From contig QKYT01000130.1 in assembly GCA_003550305.1 (NCBI GenBank), forward strand, positions 58,724 through 122,723: 64,000 bases of DNA, written 5' to 3'. Source of the DNA: Glomus cerebriforme. Lineage: Eukaryota; Glomeromycota; Glomeromycetes; Glomerales; Glomeraceae. The notes beneath the pieces are model-generated. The model saw only the letters and a program-made list of their open reading frames with translations. It had not been told where the DNA came from and searched no databases. Positions 47,261 through 62,789 of this stretch are shown one piece after another. The position numbers were made by a program, and so were the translations under genes. Numbering within the stretch: position 1 is the stretch's first letter; every line of letters starts with the position of its first letter.

Positions 47261-50219
47261 ATGGAAACATCAACAAAAGATTCAATAAGTAATATTAATC
47301 CAAAATTTTCTTTTCCAATTTGTATTGATCACGAAAGACAAATATTAATTCCTCAATATGTACATCCAATCATAACTTCTAATATCGATTATTTATATGC
47401 ACCTCGTAATGTATTAATTGATCCAAAGACTGGACAAAAGGAAAGATTTAGAGAAAAATGGAGTGAAAAAGAAAATCTTTTATTTTTTGATTATTTATCA
47501 GTAAATTTTTATCAATGGCAATTTCATAAAGGAGAATTTTATAAATGGTTGAGTAATAATGTATTTAAAAAATATACTCATAGACAAATTGAAAATAGAT
47601 GGAGTCAAATATGTTCCAAGTATAATAAGATTTTAAAAGAAAGACAAAAAGGAATAAATAAAGAGTGGGTTCATTTTGATAAAGTACATGAAATAATGGT
47701 TAGACAAAATTTGTTTAATAAATTTGAAGAAGAAGAAGAAGATGATGATGATAATGATAATGATAATGGTGAAAGTGAAAGTAATAGTCAGGGGGAGGAC
47801 ACGGACAAAGTATCACATGAAAGAATAAGGACTTCTGATGAAGATGAAAATGAAGAAATGGATAGTGATAGTGATACAAATGACGAATATAATAAACAAC
47901 TTACTAAAGTTGGAGAGTTGTCTGATATAGGAGATAAAATATATGTTAGAGAATCTTGGACATTTGAAGAAAAGATTTTATTAATGGATATAATTAAAGA
48001 ACATATTAATGAATATTTACAAGATCGGATAAATCTTTTAAAATGGATTTCTAAAAATCATTTACCAAAATTTCATTGGAAAACGATAAAAAATAAATTG
48101 TCAATGTTATCACCAACTTATGCAAATAAAAAGGCTCGGTTAAAAAAAATATATATAACTGAACAGGATCTTGAATTATGGGCAAAAATAGATGATTTTT
48201 TTCAATTCTTGAATAATAAAAGAAATGAAATGAAAACTAAAGAGACTAAAAATGTAAAAAAGTATAATTATTATAAAAAACGGCAGAAAAAGGCAAAAAA
48301 TGAAAGGAAGAGAAATCCGAAAACTGATTTGATGCCTTCTACATTGAAATATCATCATGGAATTTCTTATGATGACCAAAAATTATTGAAATATGGGCAT
48401 TCATTATTAAAATATACCGAGGAAAACGACACGGATGAAATAAGGTAAGGTACTGTTTATATAAATACTTTAAATATATATATATATTTTTTTTATTATT
48501 AACATAATCTTTCTGTACAGGGAACTTTTAAGAACAACAAGATGGCCTGAAAAATTAGAATCGTTGAAAATGTAAGTAATTATGTATTTTCAATTAATAA
48601 TTTTTCTTCAATTTTTTTTCTATTTGTTTATTTAACTTCCTAAATAATATTTTTTATAAGTATTCCACCAAAATATGTTAATACGGATACCTTTGAAATT
48701 GAAAGGAAACATTCATCATTAACATATTCTAAAATGCTTGATGAAGCAGAACAGTTAATTTTTAAGCCGAATTATTCCAATGATACTTTTAATCTAATGA
48801 TTGAATATTTATCCACGCCATTTAAAGGTGGTTTAACAAGAAATATTGATACTTTTATAGATCAAGAGGTTGGTGAGATGATAGATTCTATCGAAAAAGC
48901 TCGTAGAGAATATGAAACTAATGATGTTGAAATCGATGAAAATGATCCCGAAGAAAATGTTCAAGAAGATAATCATGGAAATAGTAATGATAAAAGTAAT
49001 CCCAAAAGGAAACTTGAAGATAAAGGAAACCCCCGTAAAAGAGTTGCTGATGGCGTAAAAGAAAGTGACATTATGGACAATGATGAAAGTATACGTGAAA
49101 GTTATCTTGGAAGCGAACAAGAAAGTGATTATGAAGAAAAACACAATGACAAATACAAAAAGAAACATAAAAATCAAACGAAAAAACGTAGAGTTGTTGA
49201 TGATATAAACGAAAATGATCTTATGGATTATGGATGCAAACGTAAAGAAAAATGTGAAGATAATGGAAATAATGAGAGTGGAGACGAAACTAAACGAAGT
49301 AATGAAGAAAGTGGACATGATCGGTTATTTTGTTATAAATGTGGAACTGCAGGACATGTACCGAAATATTGTTCACTTTATTCTTCTGAATATTTCATAA
49401 ATATGCGAAAAAAATATTCATCTGTCATTGTCGAATTTGCTTTGAGACAACTTTTGGATTCAATTGGATTTATTTTTCAAAATAATATTCAGCGGTAAGT
49501 TTTTTTTTTTGGGTTTAACTAAATTGGTTATCTAAAAGAATAAGAATTAATAGATATATCACTTTTCTGTCTTTCACTTCAGTCAAACGCATCAGTAAGT
49601 TTATTATAAAAAACATTATAACGAAGTGTCTTTACAAATTGTATTTTAATGTGACGTCTTTTTTATTAGCTTAAACACTTCAGAACTGAGTTTGAATAAA
49701 GATCATACAATCGAAAATGATCATGAGGAACACTCGTTTAATGAAATTAATGATCTTTTACATACAGAAACGCAAGGAGAATCTAGTAACTCTATCAATT
49801 ATTCTGGAATACATATAGAAAATAATTATTCTTGTACAACTGATTCAGCAAAACCAACAAAAGAACCTACAATCAAATGGGATACTGTGTTACGCGCTGC
49901 AGAAATGGCTGGGTTTGATGCAACGTACGGGAATTTTTTTTTTTATTCGATTTTTTTGGTTAAATAACGAATAATTTAATCTATTTTTTTCTTATAGTGT
50001 AATAAAAAATACACATGCACGAATTTCAAAGTATTTTGATAAAGAAAATCAGTTCAAAGGTATAATATAACACATACTTAAATATTTACTAATTATTTTG
50101 TATATTAATGTTATGCTAATATTATAGATTTTACTTCAATATTGGAATCATCTCGCAACAACGTTGATTCTACGGATTATTTGGATGGACCTGATCAACT
50201 AAAAATTTGGCGCGAATGA
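47261..50219 (+). CDS. Two-SANT/Myb, CCHC zinc-knuckle nuclear protein (possible Pol I UAF-like factor)
   Basis: Seven exons, 47261-48444, 48521-48571, 48661-49494, 49583-49594, 49670-49924, 49998-50059 and 50128-50219, give 829 residues. The first SANT/Myb-like domain is at about 68-130 (REKWSEKENLLFFDYL). A second follows an acidic Glu/Asp stretch (about 228-300, RESWTFEEKILLMDI). A CCHC zinc knuckle CYKCGTAGHVPKYC lies at about 635-648 after Lys/Glu/Asp-rich low complexity containing a duplicated RKRVADGVKESDIMD / KRRVVDDINENDLMD motif. The C-terminal WDTVLRAAEMAGFDATVIK resembles, from memory, the conserved part of Rrn9-type Pol I factors, so a UAF-like role is a hypothesis. Nuclear and nucleic-acid binding are likely. 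All exon joins hold frame. Confidence 0.7.
49583..49594 (+). other. 12-nt microexon in the SANT gene
   Basis: TCAAACGCATCA lies between TTTCACTTCAG and GTAAGT, with introns of 88 and 75 nt on either side. It adds four codons (RQTH) without a frame change between exons 3 and 5. Confidence 0.6.
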
Positions 50220-50635
50220 AAAGTGAATGAATCAATACTGTACGTTTTTGGAAGTAGAAAAAGTATCAAAGCCTGAAAAAATATTAGAAAAGCAAACTTA
50301 AATTAATATATGTTTACAGCATTCACCCATTGCTTAATTGTGCTAAATGTGGTTAATTTTAGGAATTCAATTCAATACGCATTATATTGTGATTCTTGCA
50401 GGAGCTGCTAATAATTCTAATCCACTTTCACAATAAAAAATTTTTTTTTCCTTCACACTTACTAATTAAATTAAAAATAATTATTACTGTAAAGGAAAAG
50501 AGATTGAATATCTCAGATTATTGTATGTCATATGCACAAAGTTTACATCAAAATATTTTTTTTCGATAATCAAATCAGTAAATCATTTTGCATATAAAGC
50601 GGTTTACCTTAATTTAATTTCTTAAACATGCAATA
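50220..50635. other. Intergenic region: SANT 3' end and ADE4 promoter
   Basis: AT-rich; no exon, RNA gene or clear regulatory motif seen. Confidence 0.4.
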
Positions 50636-53097
50636 ATGTGCGGAATTTTAGCATTATTGTTAGCCGATTCAAGCGCTTCGGCTAGTTTAGAAGTATTTGA
50701 AGGACTCCAACTTCTACAACATAGAGGACAGGTAATGAACATATTCAATTAATTGTTCATTCCTTCAATATTTAATAAGGGGTTTTTTTTTATTATTAAA
50801 AGGACGCTGCTGGTATTGTCACGTGTGGACATAAAGGAAGATTTTATCAGCGTAAGGGAAATGGCATGGTAAGAGAGGTTTTTGATCAAGAACATCTACA
50901 AAATTTAGTTGGAAGTCTCGGAATTGGGCATGGTATGCGTATTAACTTTAATTAAGTGTGGTAAAGTGTGAGCGTAATGAGCGTGGCTAGAGTGGTGTGT
51001 AATATTGATAATTCAAAATTGGTACACGTTATACAAAGAAAATTTAAATTCATAACAAATTATTTATTTTTTTTAGTACGATATCCTACAGCTGGAACTT
51101 CTTCACATTCTGAAGCACAACCATTCTATGTTAATAGTCCATACGGAATAGTATTTGGTCATGTACGTTATATTTCACAAACTTTTATATCGCATTTTCA
51201 CATATACCAACTACTATGTTATTCTCATTAGAATGGAAATTTAATCAATACGCACGAGTTAAAAAATTTTCTGGATGTTCACACCCATCGTCATATAAAT
51301 ACTGATTCTGATTCAGAATTATTATTAAATATATTTGCTTATAATTTACAAGCAACAAATAAAGTTAGGTATGTTAAAATTATAAACACAATAGTTAACA
51401 ACATCTAATTTTAATCTAAGCGGTTATTAAAATTTTATATTATTAAGGATTAATGAAGAAGATATTTTTACAGCTATAAAAGGAATATATGAAAGATGTA
51501 TAGGTGGATATGCATGTGTAGCTATAATTGCAGGTTTGTTAGCACTTTATAATTTTGCACCATGTTTGCTAATTTATAATTAGATTGGTGTGCAACCATT
51601 TTAAATTTAAGTTTTGTTAACTCATAATTTAATAATTGAATATTTTTTTTTTTTTAAAAAAAAAATAGGATTTGGAATTATTGGATTTAGAGATTCAAAT
51701 GGAATTAGACCGATATGTTATGGAAAAAGAGAAAATATAAATGGAACTGATTATATGTTTGCATCAGAGAGTGTAACATTAGATGCATTAGGTTTTACCG
51801 AAGTTATAAATATAAATCCAGGTACCTTAACATTTTATGATAAATTATTATTTTTTTTTTTTATCATCAATAACAATTTAATACGAAATTCCTTCTATAA
51901 ATAAATTAGGCGAAGCAATAATAATAACGAAAACAGAAATAACAAAAAATCAAATCGTTGAACCAAAAAATTTTACACCATGTATATTCGAATATGTTTA
52001 TTTTGCAAGGCCTGATTCAGTCATTGATGGTATATCAGTTTATAGATCAAGATTAGAAATGGGTGAATATTTGGCCGATCAGGTTATGAAAAAATGCGGC
52101 AATAATATGGATATTGATGTTGTAATACCAGTAAGTGTCTAGCAAAAGGGAAAGCAACATTAAAAGGGTTTTATTTTGAAGAGAAAAAGCGTTTGAAATA
52201 AATTTATATTTAGGTTCCTGATACCAGTCGTGTAGCAGCATTACAAGCAGCTTCTAAATTGAAACTTCCTTATAGAGAAGGTTTTGTTAAGAATCATTAT
52301 ATTGGTCGTACATTTATAATGCCAGGACAACAAATGAGAAAAAAAAATGTTCGACGTAAATTAAATGCTATGGCGTTAGAATTTGCCGGAAAGAACGTTT
52401 TAATAGTTGATGGTAATCATATTTATTTTAAATTTTGTTGGATGTTTCATTTGAAATAATTAATCTTCATTGTTATATTTAGATTCAATTGTTAGAGGAA
52501 CTACATCGAAAGAAATTGTTCAGATGGCACGTGACGCTGGTGCCATAAAGATTTATTTCGCGTCATGTGCTCCTCCTATTAAGTATGACATTACGATACA
52601 CTTTCTCGTACATAATAAATTTACATTATATTAATTGAACTTTTTATATAGATATCCTAATGTTTATGGCATTGATATGCCATCACGTCAAGAACTTGTA
52701 GCATATGATCGTGATGATGAATTAATTGCCAAAGAAATTGGTGCAGATGTTGTAATATATCAGGTAAATTAATTATGAATTTGTGTGTTCCTTTTTACAA
52801 TTCTATTTGACTTTTCTCTTCTAATTTCTCATATAAATAAAGGAATTAGATGATTTATTAGCATCATGTAAAAAATTAAATCCGAATATTAAAACATTTG
52901 ATTGTTCAGTATTTAACGGAGAATATATTACAGGAAGTGTTACAACAGAATATTTAGAACATTTAGAAAATGTTAGAAATGATTTAGTAAAAAGTTCTAA
53001 AGATACTTTAAATTCTCCCGATACTATTGGTTTACATAATAATTTTAGTTATAATGGTAAACCACAAGTGAAGTGTGGTTCTTTTTGGGTGTATTAA
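50636..53097 (+). CDS. ADE4: Glutamine phosphoribosylpyrophosphate amidotransferase (amidophosphoribosyltransferase)
   Basis: Eleven exons, 50636-50731, 50803-50932, 51077-51162, 51232-51368, 51448-51533, 51669-51821, 51910-52130, 52214-52412, 52483-52582, 52652-52763 and 52843-53097, give 524 residues. It catalyses the first committed step of purine synthesis, PRPP plus glutamine to phosphoribosylamine, in the cytosol. [13 protein letters not shown] places the Ntn nucleophile Cys at position 2 with no propeptide, as in yeast Ade4. The glutaminase half has [14 protein letters not shown] and GHVRYPTAG. The PRPP loop [16 protein letters not shown] is at about 365-380. Length is near that of the yeast enzyme (510). 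Every splice join preserves frame, so the model is firm. The C-terminus ends GSFWVY. Confidence 0.96.
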
Positions 53098-53887
53098 ATG
53101 AACTAGAATTGTATATATCGTTAAGAAATTGAATTGTATTATTAGGATGATTATGATGAAATTTGTGTTAGATGGATTTTTTTGTATCTATATAATTATT
53201 ATTTATACTTTAAAACATTACAATAACTTATGAGAAGGAATAATATTTGAAATCAATTTTTTGGATATGTCAAAGAAAACAACCATGTCTCTTTTATAAA
53301 TATATTTAATAATTGATGTAGATTTGTGAATGAATATTCAACTTCTCTATGGTAACAAATAGTATCCATATATCGTTACTTGGGAAAAGTCTGTTTAAAT
53401 GTTATCAAATTATTATGGATCATTTTTGTTATTTAGGTACTTGTATAAATTACTTGGTGTGTAATAAAATAATAAAAAACTTTTATTAATTTTATTATGA
53501 AAGTTACGATAGTTTGTGCAATTACAAATGGGAAAAATCAATACTCAATTAGTATCTACGTGTTCGTACTATTTTTTTTTACATATAAAATCGATAAATT
53601 CAATAATTGAGCAAATAAGTAAAGTTTGTACAGTACATTAACTTAATCAGAACAAATATTGTTAATTGATTAAATTAAATAAAGCATATTTTATATTTTA
53701 TGTTTGTATCCGTTAAACATCATAACAATGAGTTTATTCAAAACAGAAATTTTAAAGTTGGATCGAATATGATATATAGTTAGTAAAAAATATCTAAAAT
53801 CTAAACGCACCTTTTCTTTTTTAAAGTTATTACGATTGCTATTGGATTGATAATATGAATGGTAAAATTATCAAGTTTGCCAAATAT
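53098..53887. other. 3' flank of ADE4, nothing identified
   Basis: AT-rich with no exon; it ends at a MITE. Confidence 0.4.
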
Positions 53888-54311
53888 GGGGATCGTCTAA
53901 AGCGGGGGCAAATCACGTGATTTACAAAAATACAAATTTATAAATTATTTTGAAACTAATCATAATTAAACTTAAATATTTTGGAGTAAGTGTATTTTAG
54001 CCTGCTCTGTAAGTTTACTTAAGGAAATAAAGTAGGTTAAAAATACTGGTTTTGACTTTACATATGGANGAANGAACTTTGCCAATCATATCCAAAAATG
54101 GATAAATTAATTTTGACGAAAATGAAAAAAAGTCAAATAAATCAAAAGTGGTATTCATAACCTCATTTTGCGCTCTAAGTAAACTTGCAGACAGGCTAAA
54201 ATACACCTACATTATGTATTTTGGGAAGTTATATAAGTAGGGGAAACTTTTATTTGGACAAGCAAATTTTTTTCCGAAGTCACGTGATTTGCCCCGCTTT
54301 AGATGTCGTCC
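53888..54311. mobile_element. Approximately 424-bp palindromic MITE in the ADE4-PHAF1 interval
   Basis: The ends are inverted repeats: CTAAAGCGGGGGCAAATCAC at the left and, as reverse complement, CTAAAGCGGGGCAAATCACG at the right. Pairing continues internally: GTGTATTTTAGCCTG near 53,990 against its complement near 54,200, and AAGTTTACTTA near 54,010 against TAAGTAAACTT near 54,178. Two N bases lie at 54,069 and 54,073. There is no coding sequence. The end also resembles an orphan at 24,038-24,070. It lies about 125 bp upstream of the PHAF1 start, and both ends contain TCACGTGA. Confidence 0.8.
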
Positions 54312-54435
54312 AAATTTTATATATGGAAATCTCGGAGAAATATCTATAATCATCCAGTTTAAGTTGTTCTACAACTGATCTACATGAGCTAATAATTGCT
54401 GTAGTGATTTCTTTCTAAAAACTATTTATTTTATA

Positions 54436-56768
<2,333 letters not shown>

Positions 56769-57243
56769 TTTTAATATATTTTGAACTATAGATATTCTTT
56801 AAATTTTAATATTTTAGGTTAGACTAATATGTAATTTATTAATAATAGAATATCAGTCACATGCAGATCACTGTCATATTAAAATACTTGTAACATTAAA
56901 AACAATATTAATTTTAACCAGAATCACGAAAATCCTGCAATGATCATCAAAATATCGGGATCAACAGCTGCCATAAAAAAAAATAAGCCGAAGGAAATAA
57001 ATTAGTGGACGATCATTTCATACTGATCATTTACATATTGAAATAAATTAAATGTCAAAATTGACTATATACTAAATTGGATTCAAAAATATGTATATAA
57101 GATTGGCTTTGGACGTGGTTATTATTTAATTTAGATTTCAATAAAGGAAACATTCCATTTTAAAAAATCGTTGTTTTTTTTACACCAAATTCAAAAAAAT
57201 CCAATAAAAACTGAATTTTTTTAATTAGTTTCTTTTAAATAAA
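56769..57243. other. Intergenic region, nothing identified
   Basis: AT-rich; no exon recognised between PHAF1 and the ABC transporter gene. Confidence 0.4.
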
Positions 57244-60200
57244 ATGTCCTATAAAGAAGAAATTGAAATTGATATTGATATTAATAATAGTAATGCAGTA
57301 GTAGATCCATTTCTTCACGATATTGTATTAAATGGGTTTGAAACAAAAGGGTTAATACTTAATGTTGGAGAAAGAGCATTAAGTAATACAATTAGTGCAG
57401 ATGATGATGATATTGTAGTCAATACAAGTGAAATATCTAGAAATAATAGAAATAATAATATTCTAATTAAAAACAAAAGAAAATCTTATCAGATACGTGC
57501 TTTGGTATGTATAAAATAGTGACTTATTTCTTTTCTTTAAAGAAATTATTATTAATCGATTTGTTTATAGGCTAGAAAAACTATTTCATATCAAAAGAGA
57601 CAAATGTTTGTGAATATTTGTTGTATTTCACTTTGTCCCATACTCATGGTAGCTATTGTTGGTATTATAATAATAATAATTCAACAACAAATAAAATCCA
57701 GTCCACCGGATGGTAATTGACCTAATTCGATGCATAATTACTTTAATAAATGTACTACTAACCGAATATTATTTCTCCTTCTTCATTTAGGGATCCTCTT
57801 TTGCTCTCGATTGAATGCAACAGATCAACCTCTTATAACAAATAATAGTGGAAAAACCGATAAAATTAAAAATGTAAATTTTGATAAAATTGCACAAGCA
57901 TGTGTATTTACATTCGGTCATGATTATAAATTTCGAGATAATCCATACGAAATAAAGCCAAATGTTAATAATTCCATAAGAAAAGATACTACTTATTTAC
58001 CAGATCCATCTAATGGATGGTTTGGAACACCTCCATCATCTTTGGCTCATTATCAAACATTTCCTTGGGCTTTTGTTAGAGATGCCGATGGAATTGACTC
58101 TGGTGCTAAACCTAAATTTAATCCCGTATCAAATGTTAGCGAATTTTATCCTGATAATGTCATCCTATCATATTCTAAAGGTATATATAGATAGTGTTTA
58201 AACTTGAAATTGATTATACCATTTTTTTTTAATTCTACCCTTTTTTATATTACAGGGCTGCTTGGTATGATTGATACAGATTATTATCAAAATATTACTG
58301 CTGGTATTGTTACATATCAACCCGTACCATTTTTCAGTAAAAGACAAGGATCGATTAAAGATTTTGATGATTTAATATCAAATATTATAAGAGATATTCT
58401 AAGTGATTTAGCTTTAATTAATAAGTCTTTAAATAATAATAATAATGTTACAATAGAGCAATCATCAAGTTTTCAAGTTCAAAGATCAAATATTATAAGT
58501 AAAATGCCATATGGTAATATTCTTTTTGATAAAATTGATCCTATATTAAAACAATGGGATTATACTTTACAAATTGGTGAAGATGATAGAATCAAAGAGA
58601 ATTTTAATTTTCCTAGTCAAGGTTTACGTAGAATTGCTCAACAATCTCAATTATCTAATGCATTTATTAAAACTGTTAATGGATCTGATATAAAAATTAC
58701 TCCAACTTATAGAATTATGCCAACTTTATCTAATAATACCATTTCCATACCTCTTGATAAAATTGGGAATGTTTTTTATCCATTTGGTATTTCATTCTTA
58801 TTGCCTATATTCGTTATTACCCTGATGAAAGAGAAAGAAGAACGTATTTTAATTATGATGAGAATGAATGGATTGAAAATTTCCACTTATTATTTAGTAC
58901 ATTATATTCATTTTTATATATTATATACTATAGCTTCCCTATTTTTTATTATAACTGGATTATTATTTCATATGGAAATTTTCACTAAAACTGAACCATT
59001 AGTATATATTATTCTTTTCTTCATTTGGGGTCACGTACAAATCGCATTAGCATTCTTATTTAATTGCTTCTTTAATAAGAGTAGAACCGCTTTAATAGTT
59101 ACGTTTTTTATAATAATATGTAGTGTTCTTGTAAGTTTATTTGTTGATTCTGTAACTTCTTTCTATTGGCCTCCATTAGCTTTCTATAATGCATTATCAT
59201 TAGTCAATACTGCTAGCATACAACCTACCAGTCATCCCTACAAATTGAGTGATTTAGTATTAGGTAACAAAGTATTAACTGCCATTATTTATATGATAGT
59301 AGAATATTTTATTATTTTATTATTAATAGCTTACTTAACTAAAGTATTACCTTCAGAATATGGTGTACATAAACCATGGCATTACATATTTACTGATTGG
59401 TACACTAAAAAGAAAACTAAAAAAATGATGTTAGAACAACAAAAAGACACTACGTTATTTAAAGTTGAAGAAGGGTTAATTGATAAAGAAATTATTAATT
59501 TTGAAGATGGTGATGTTAGAGAAGAAAGAAAACGTGTACTTGAAAATAGATATGATAAAGATTCTCCTCTTGTTATGAAGCACATGAGAAAAATTTATCC
59601 AACTGGCAAATTGGCAGTTAAAAATGTTACTTTAAGTATTGATAAAAATCTAATCTTTGGTTTACTTGGTCCTAATGGTGCTGGTAAGTTTTAAGAAAAT
59701 TAAACAATATTCTAAAATCAGATAACATGGCATAAATGATTGATTAATTTGCTATCATTCTTATACAGGTAAATCAACCTTGATTTCAATTCTTACCGGT
59801 CTATACAATCCAAGTTCAGGAAATGCAATAATAAATAATTATAATATTGACACGCAAATGGATAAAGTATATAGAAGTATTGGAGTATGTCCGCAACAAG
59901 ATATTTTATGGAGTGATTTAACAGTTCTCGAACATTGTCTTTTTTACGCTCGTATTAAAGGGATACCAGCAAAAAAAGAATTTGAAGTGGCTATAAAAGC
60001 ATTAAAACAAGTTAGATTAGAATCATTCAAAGGCAGACTTACTAAAGGGCTTAGTGGTGGTGAAAAACGTCGACTTTCTATTGCTATTTCGTTAATAGGT
60101 GATCCTGCTGTAGTATTTTTGGATGAACCTACTACTGGTTTGGATCCTGAAGTAAGAAGATTAATTTGGAATATTGTTAGTGAAGCAAAGAAAGATAGAA

Positions 60201-60762
60201 CTATTGTACTTACGACACATAGCATGGAGGAAGCTGAAGTTTTATGTAATAAAATTGGTATTATGGCACAAGGAACTCTTAGATGCATTGGATCTCTGTT
60301 GAGATTAAAAGAAGTTTATGGTAAAGGATTTAAATTAAATTTTATTTGTAAACCGAACAATGTTGAAAAAGCTACTAAGTATGTTCCATTTATTATTTAT
60401 TACAAAACTGTAATTTTTATTGACGAAATATTAACAAATTTATAACTCTTGATAATTAGGTATATTGAATCATTATTACCATTAAACGCTAAAAAATTAG
60501 ATTCTTTTACTACTAGTGTCAGTTATGAATTTGAATCTCAACCTGGTCTTATTGCTAGATTGTTTAAAGAAATTGAACAACATAAAAAAGTTAATGGTAT
60601 TGATGATTGGAGTTTAAATCAAACTAGGTGATTTATATTTTATAAATGATTCTTTTGAAATTAAGTGCGTGATATTAAAATACTTTTTTTTTTTTTTTTA
60701 GTTTGGAAGAAGTTTTCTTGAGAATCATCGGTGAAGCTGATGCTGAACCCGAAACTGAATAA
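57244..60762 (+). CDS. ABCA-type half-size ABC transporter
   Basis: Exons 57244-57504, 57571-57712, 57791-58180, 58256-59683, 59769-60378, 60460-60627 and 60702-60762 give 1,019 residues. One membrane span (about 98-125) follows a soluble N-terminus. Next comes a large lumenal region with several potential N-glycosylation sites, then five or six more spans (ISFLLPIFVITLM through IIYMIVEYFIILLLI). A single nucleotide-binding domain follows: Walker A GPNGAGKST at about 736-744 (split by an intron), Q-loop CPQQDILWSDLT, signature LSGGEKRR at about 835, Walker B VVFLDEPTTGLDP and switch THSMEEAE. One TMD-NBD unit makes it a half transporter that should dimerise, by analogy with ABCA-like lipid exporters. 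The substrate is unknown. Confidence 0.93.
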
Positions 60763-61435
60763 ATAAATAAATAATATTTATATTTATAATTTTAGAATTT
60801 AGAATTTTTTCAAAAATCCAATAGAATGCTGTTTATAATTTAATATTTTAAGCATAATAATTTCGTTAGCCAGTTACGTGATGAGGTGATTTGTCATTGT
60901 ACTTTGCCAAACTGTATCCTAAGACAGCACTTTTGACACGATTATGACTCAGTAAGAATACGTTTGGCAATAGCGAGAATGATACGCAAAATATTAATGA
61001 AATAAAATTCAGAAATATCTTTCTCGCCTTGCTCTGTTATGGAGTAAATTATTTTTTTTTTTTTTTATTGAAACGAAAAATTTTAAAATTATGACTGCCG
61101 GAAAGCAGAAAACCGAAATGCTTTATACTGTTTGGATATGCGAAAAAGGTTTTAAATTTAAAATGTAATTTTCACAGTAGGTCAGTAATTTTTCTGTCAT
61201 ATTTTTAATTCTAAACGAGATCGAATATTACCACATACTTTTTATATCCCATTTTAAACCAATCTTACTATTAGATGTTCGATAAAAGTTGTTAAATTAA
61301 ATCTTCTTAAGATCCTTAGTTTGCATCTGCGGTTGCGATGACGTAAATGTAATATAAAAATGTCACGTGGATGGATAAAAATTTTGGGAAGGGTAATATT
61401 TGGATGATCACCAGATTAAACGATATCAGTAAAGA
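60763..61435. promoter_or_regulatory. Intergenic region with CACGTG upstream of CWF18
   Basis: CACGTG at 61,364-61,369 is 72 bp upstream of the CWF18 start. A 25-codon ATG frame at 61,091 (MTAGKQKTEMLYTVWICEK) is too short to call. No other feature seen. Confidence 0.4.
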
Positions 61436-62271
61436 ATGGAAGAAGCATCAAAACAACGTAAAGAACGTCTTGAAGCTCTAAGAAAACGTAAATTAGGCAC
61501 TGAAATAAATAATGATGCAGGAGAAGACGATAATAATATCAAAAAGTAAATTATATATATTTCTTAGTCAAACAAGTAATTACTTTGGGCTAATTTATTT
61601 GTATTGAAATTCTTAATCGAATCATTTGTTATCTCGTCTAAAAACAATTCTTTTTTTTTCCATGACAGACCAACATTAAAATTTCGTAATTATACACCAA
61701 TAAATGAAGATATAAAATCAATTTCAAAAATTAATATAGCTACACCAAAAGATATAACAGATACTTTAGAAAATACTGTTGAAAAAATAACTAAACAAGT
61801 TAAAGAAGAGGAAGAAAAGAAACGTGAAGAAGAAGTGGTAAGTAAATTCTAATGTGAATGGAGAAATTAATTGAGTTATTTAAAGGGAAGGTTATAGGGA
61901 AATAAAAAAGAAAGTAAAAAAAAAAAGATGTAAAATATCCATTGATAAGTTGCATTTTTTAGGATTTATTTAATTTAGCACCAAAAAAACCAAATTGGGA
62001 TCTTAAAAGAGATGTAGAAAAGAAATTAGCTAAATTGGAAAAAAAAACACAATCTAGTATTGCTGAACTAATAAGTAAGTATTGAAACTCTAAAGCATTT
62101 TTATACGTATTGTCTTATTTAAGAAATTTGATTTAATTTTTTTTAAAAAAAAATGATTTTTTACTAGGGATGAGATTACAAAGAGAATCGAATGAGGATG
62201 CAAGTGTCGATTTGGTTGATGCTGTTAATGCACAACAAAAAGCTGATACTGATGGTGAAGAGTCTGATTAA
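61436..62271 (+). CDS. CWF18: Spliceosome-associated protein CWF18/CCDC12
   Basis: Four exons, 61436-61545, 61669-61837, 61963-62074 and 62168-62271, give 164 residues, near human CCDC12 (166). Family features are an N-terminal basic helix (RKERLEALRKRK), LKFRNYTPINED, the central Lys/Glu-rich coiled coil (TKQVKEEEEKKREEE), and the conserved DLFNLAPKKPNWDLKRDVEK followed by KLAKLEKKTQSSIAELI. It is a component of the Prp19/NTC-associated spliceosome, acting in the nucleus. Together with YJU2 it is the second splicing factor in this window; that is likely chance. The start is the first ATG, 72 bp downstream of a CACGTG site. Confidence 0.95.
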
Positions 62272-62789
62272 TTAATAACGAGAAATAATAGAATTCAGTA
62301 ATGTTAAAAAGAATAAATAAATAAATGAATGTATATATAATTATTTTAATAAGAATATTTTATATAATTTAATAAAAAAAAAGTAATATGATCCCTTAGA
62401 TTAATTTTGAAAATTTACGGTCTTTTTACTTTTTTGATATTTAGATGATCATTTTTTGTTGATCTGTCCAAGAAAAAAAAATTGAAAAGATCGAATTTGT
62501 GATATCGATCTGAAGTTATGAAATACAGATTGTTCATTTTCATCACATATATTAGCTATACGTTTTTTATGATGTTTTTCTGTAATTACGAATGAATTAA
62601 CATTTTAGTCAAAATTATTTTTAGTTAAATTTATTTAATTGATCTAAAGATTTACAAAATAAAAAAAAATAAATACAAAACGAAAAAATTTAAATGTTCA
62701 AAAAATTAATTCCAAAAAATGATTTAACGTTAAAAAAGAATTTCTACATTGAAATAAACTTGAAAATAATAATTATATATATATGTATT
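62272..62789. other. Intergenic region between convergent CWF18 and VPS10 3' ends
   Basis: AT-rich, with AATAAA-like words near 62,310-62,380; nothing else seen. Confidence 0.45.

Noticed and set aside
48833..49318. 161-codon minus-strand frame opposite the SANT gene
   Set aside because: It is the complement of a Glu/Asp/Lys-rich coding exon with zinc knuckle; the antisense reading is low-complexity Phe/Ile/Thr.
61091..61168. 25-codon ORF upstream of CWF18
   Set aside because: Too short and without splice or conservation evidence to call as a gene.
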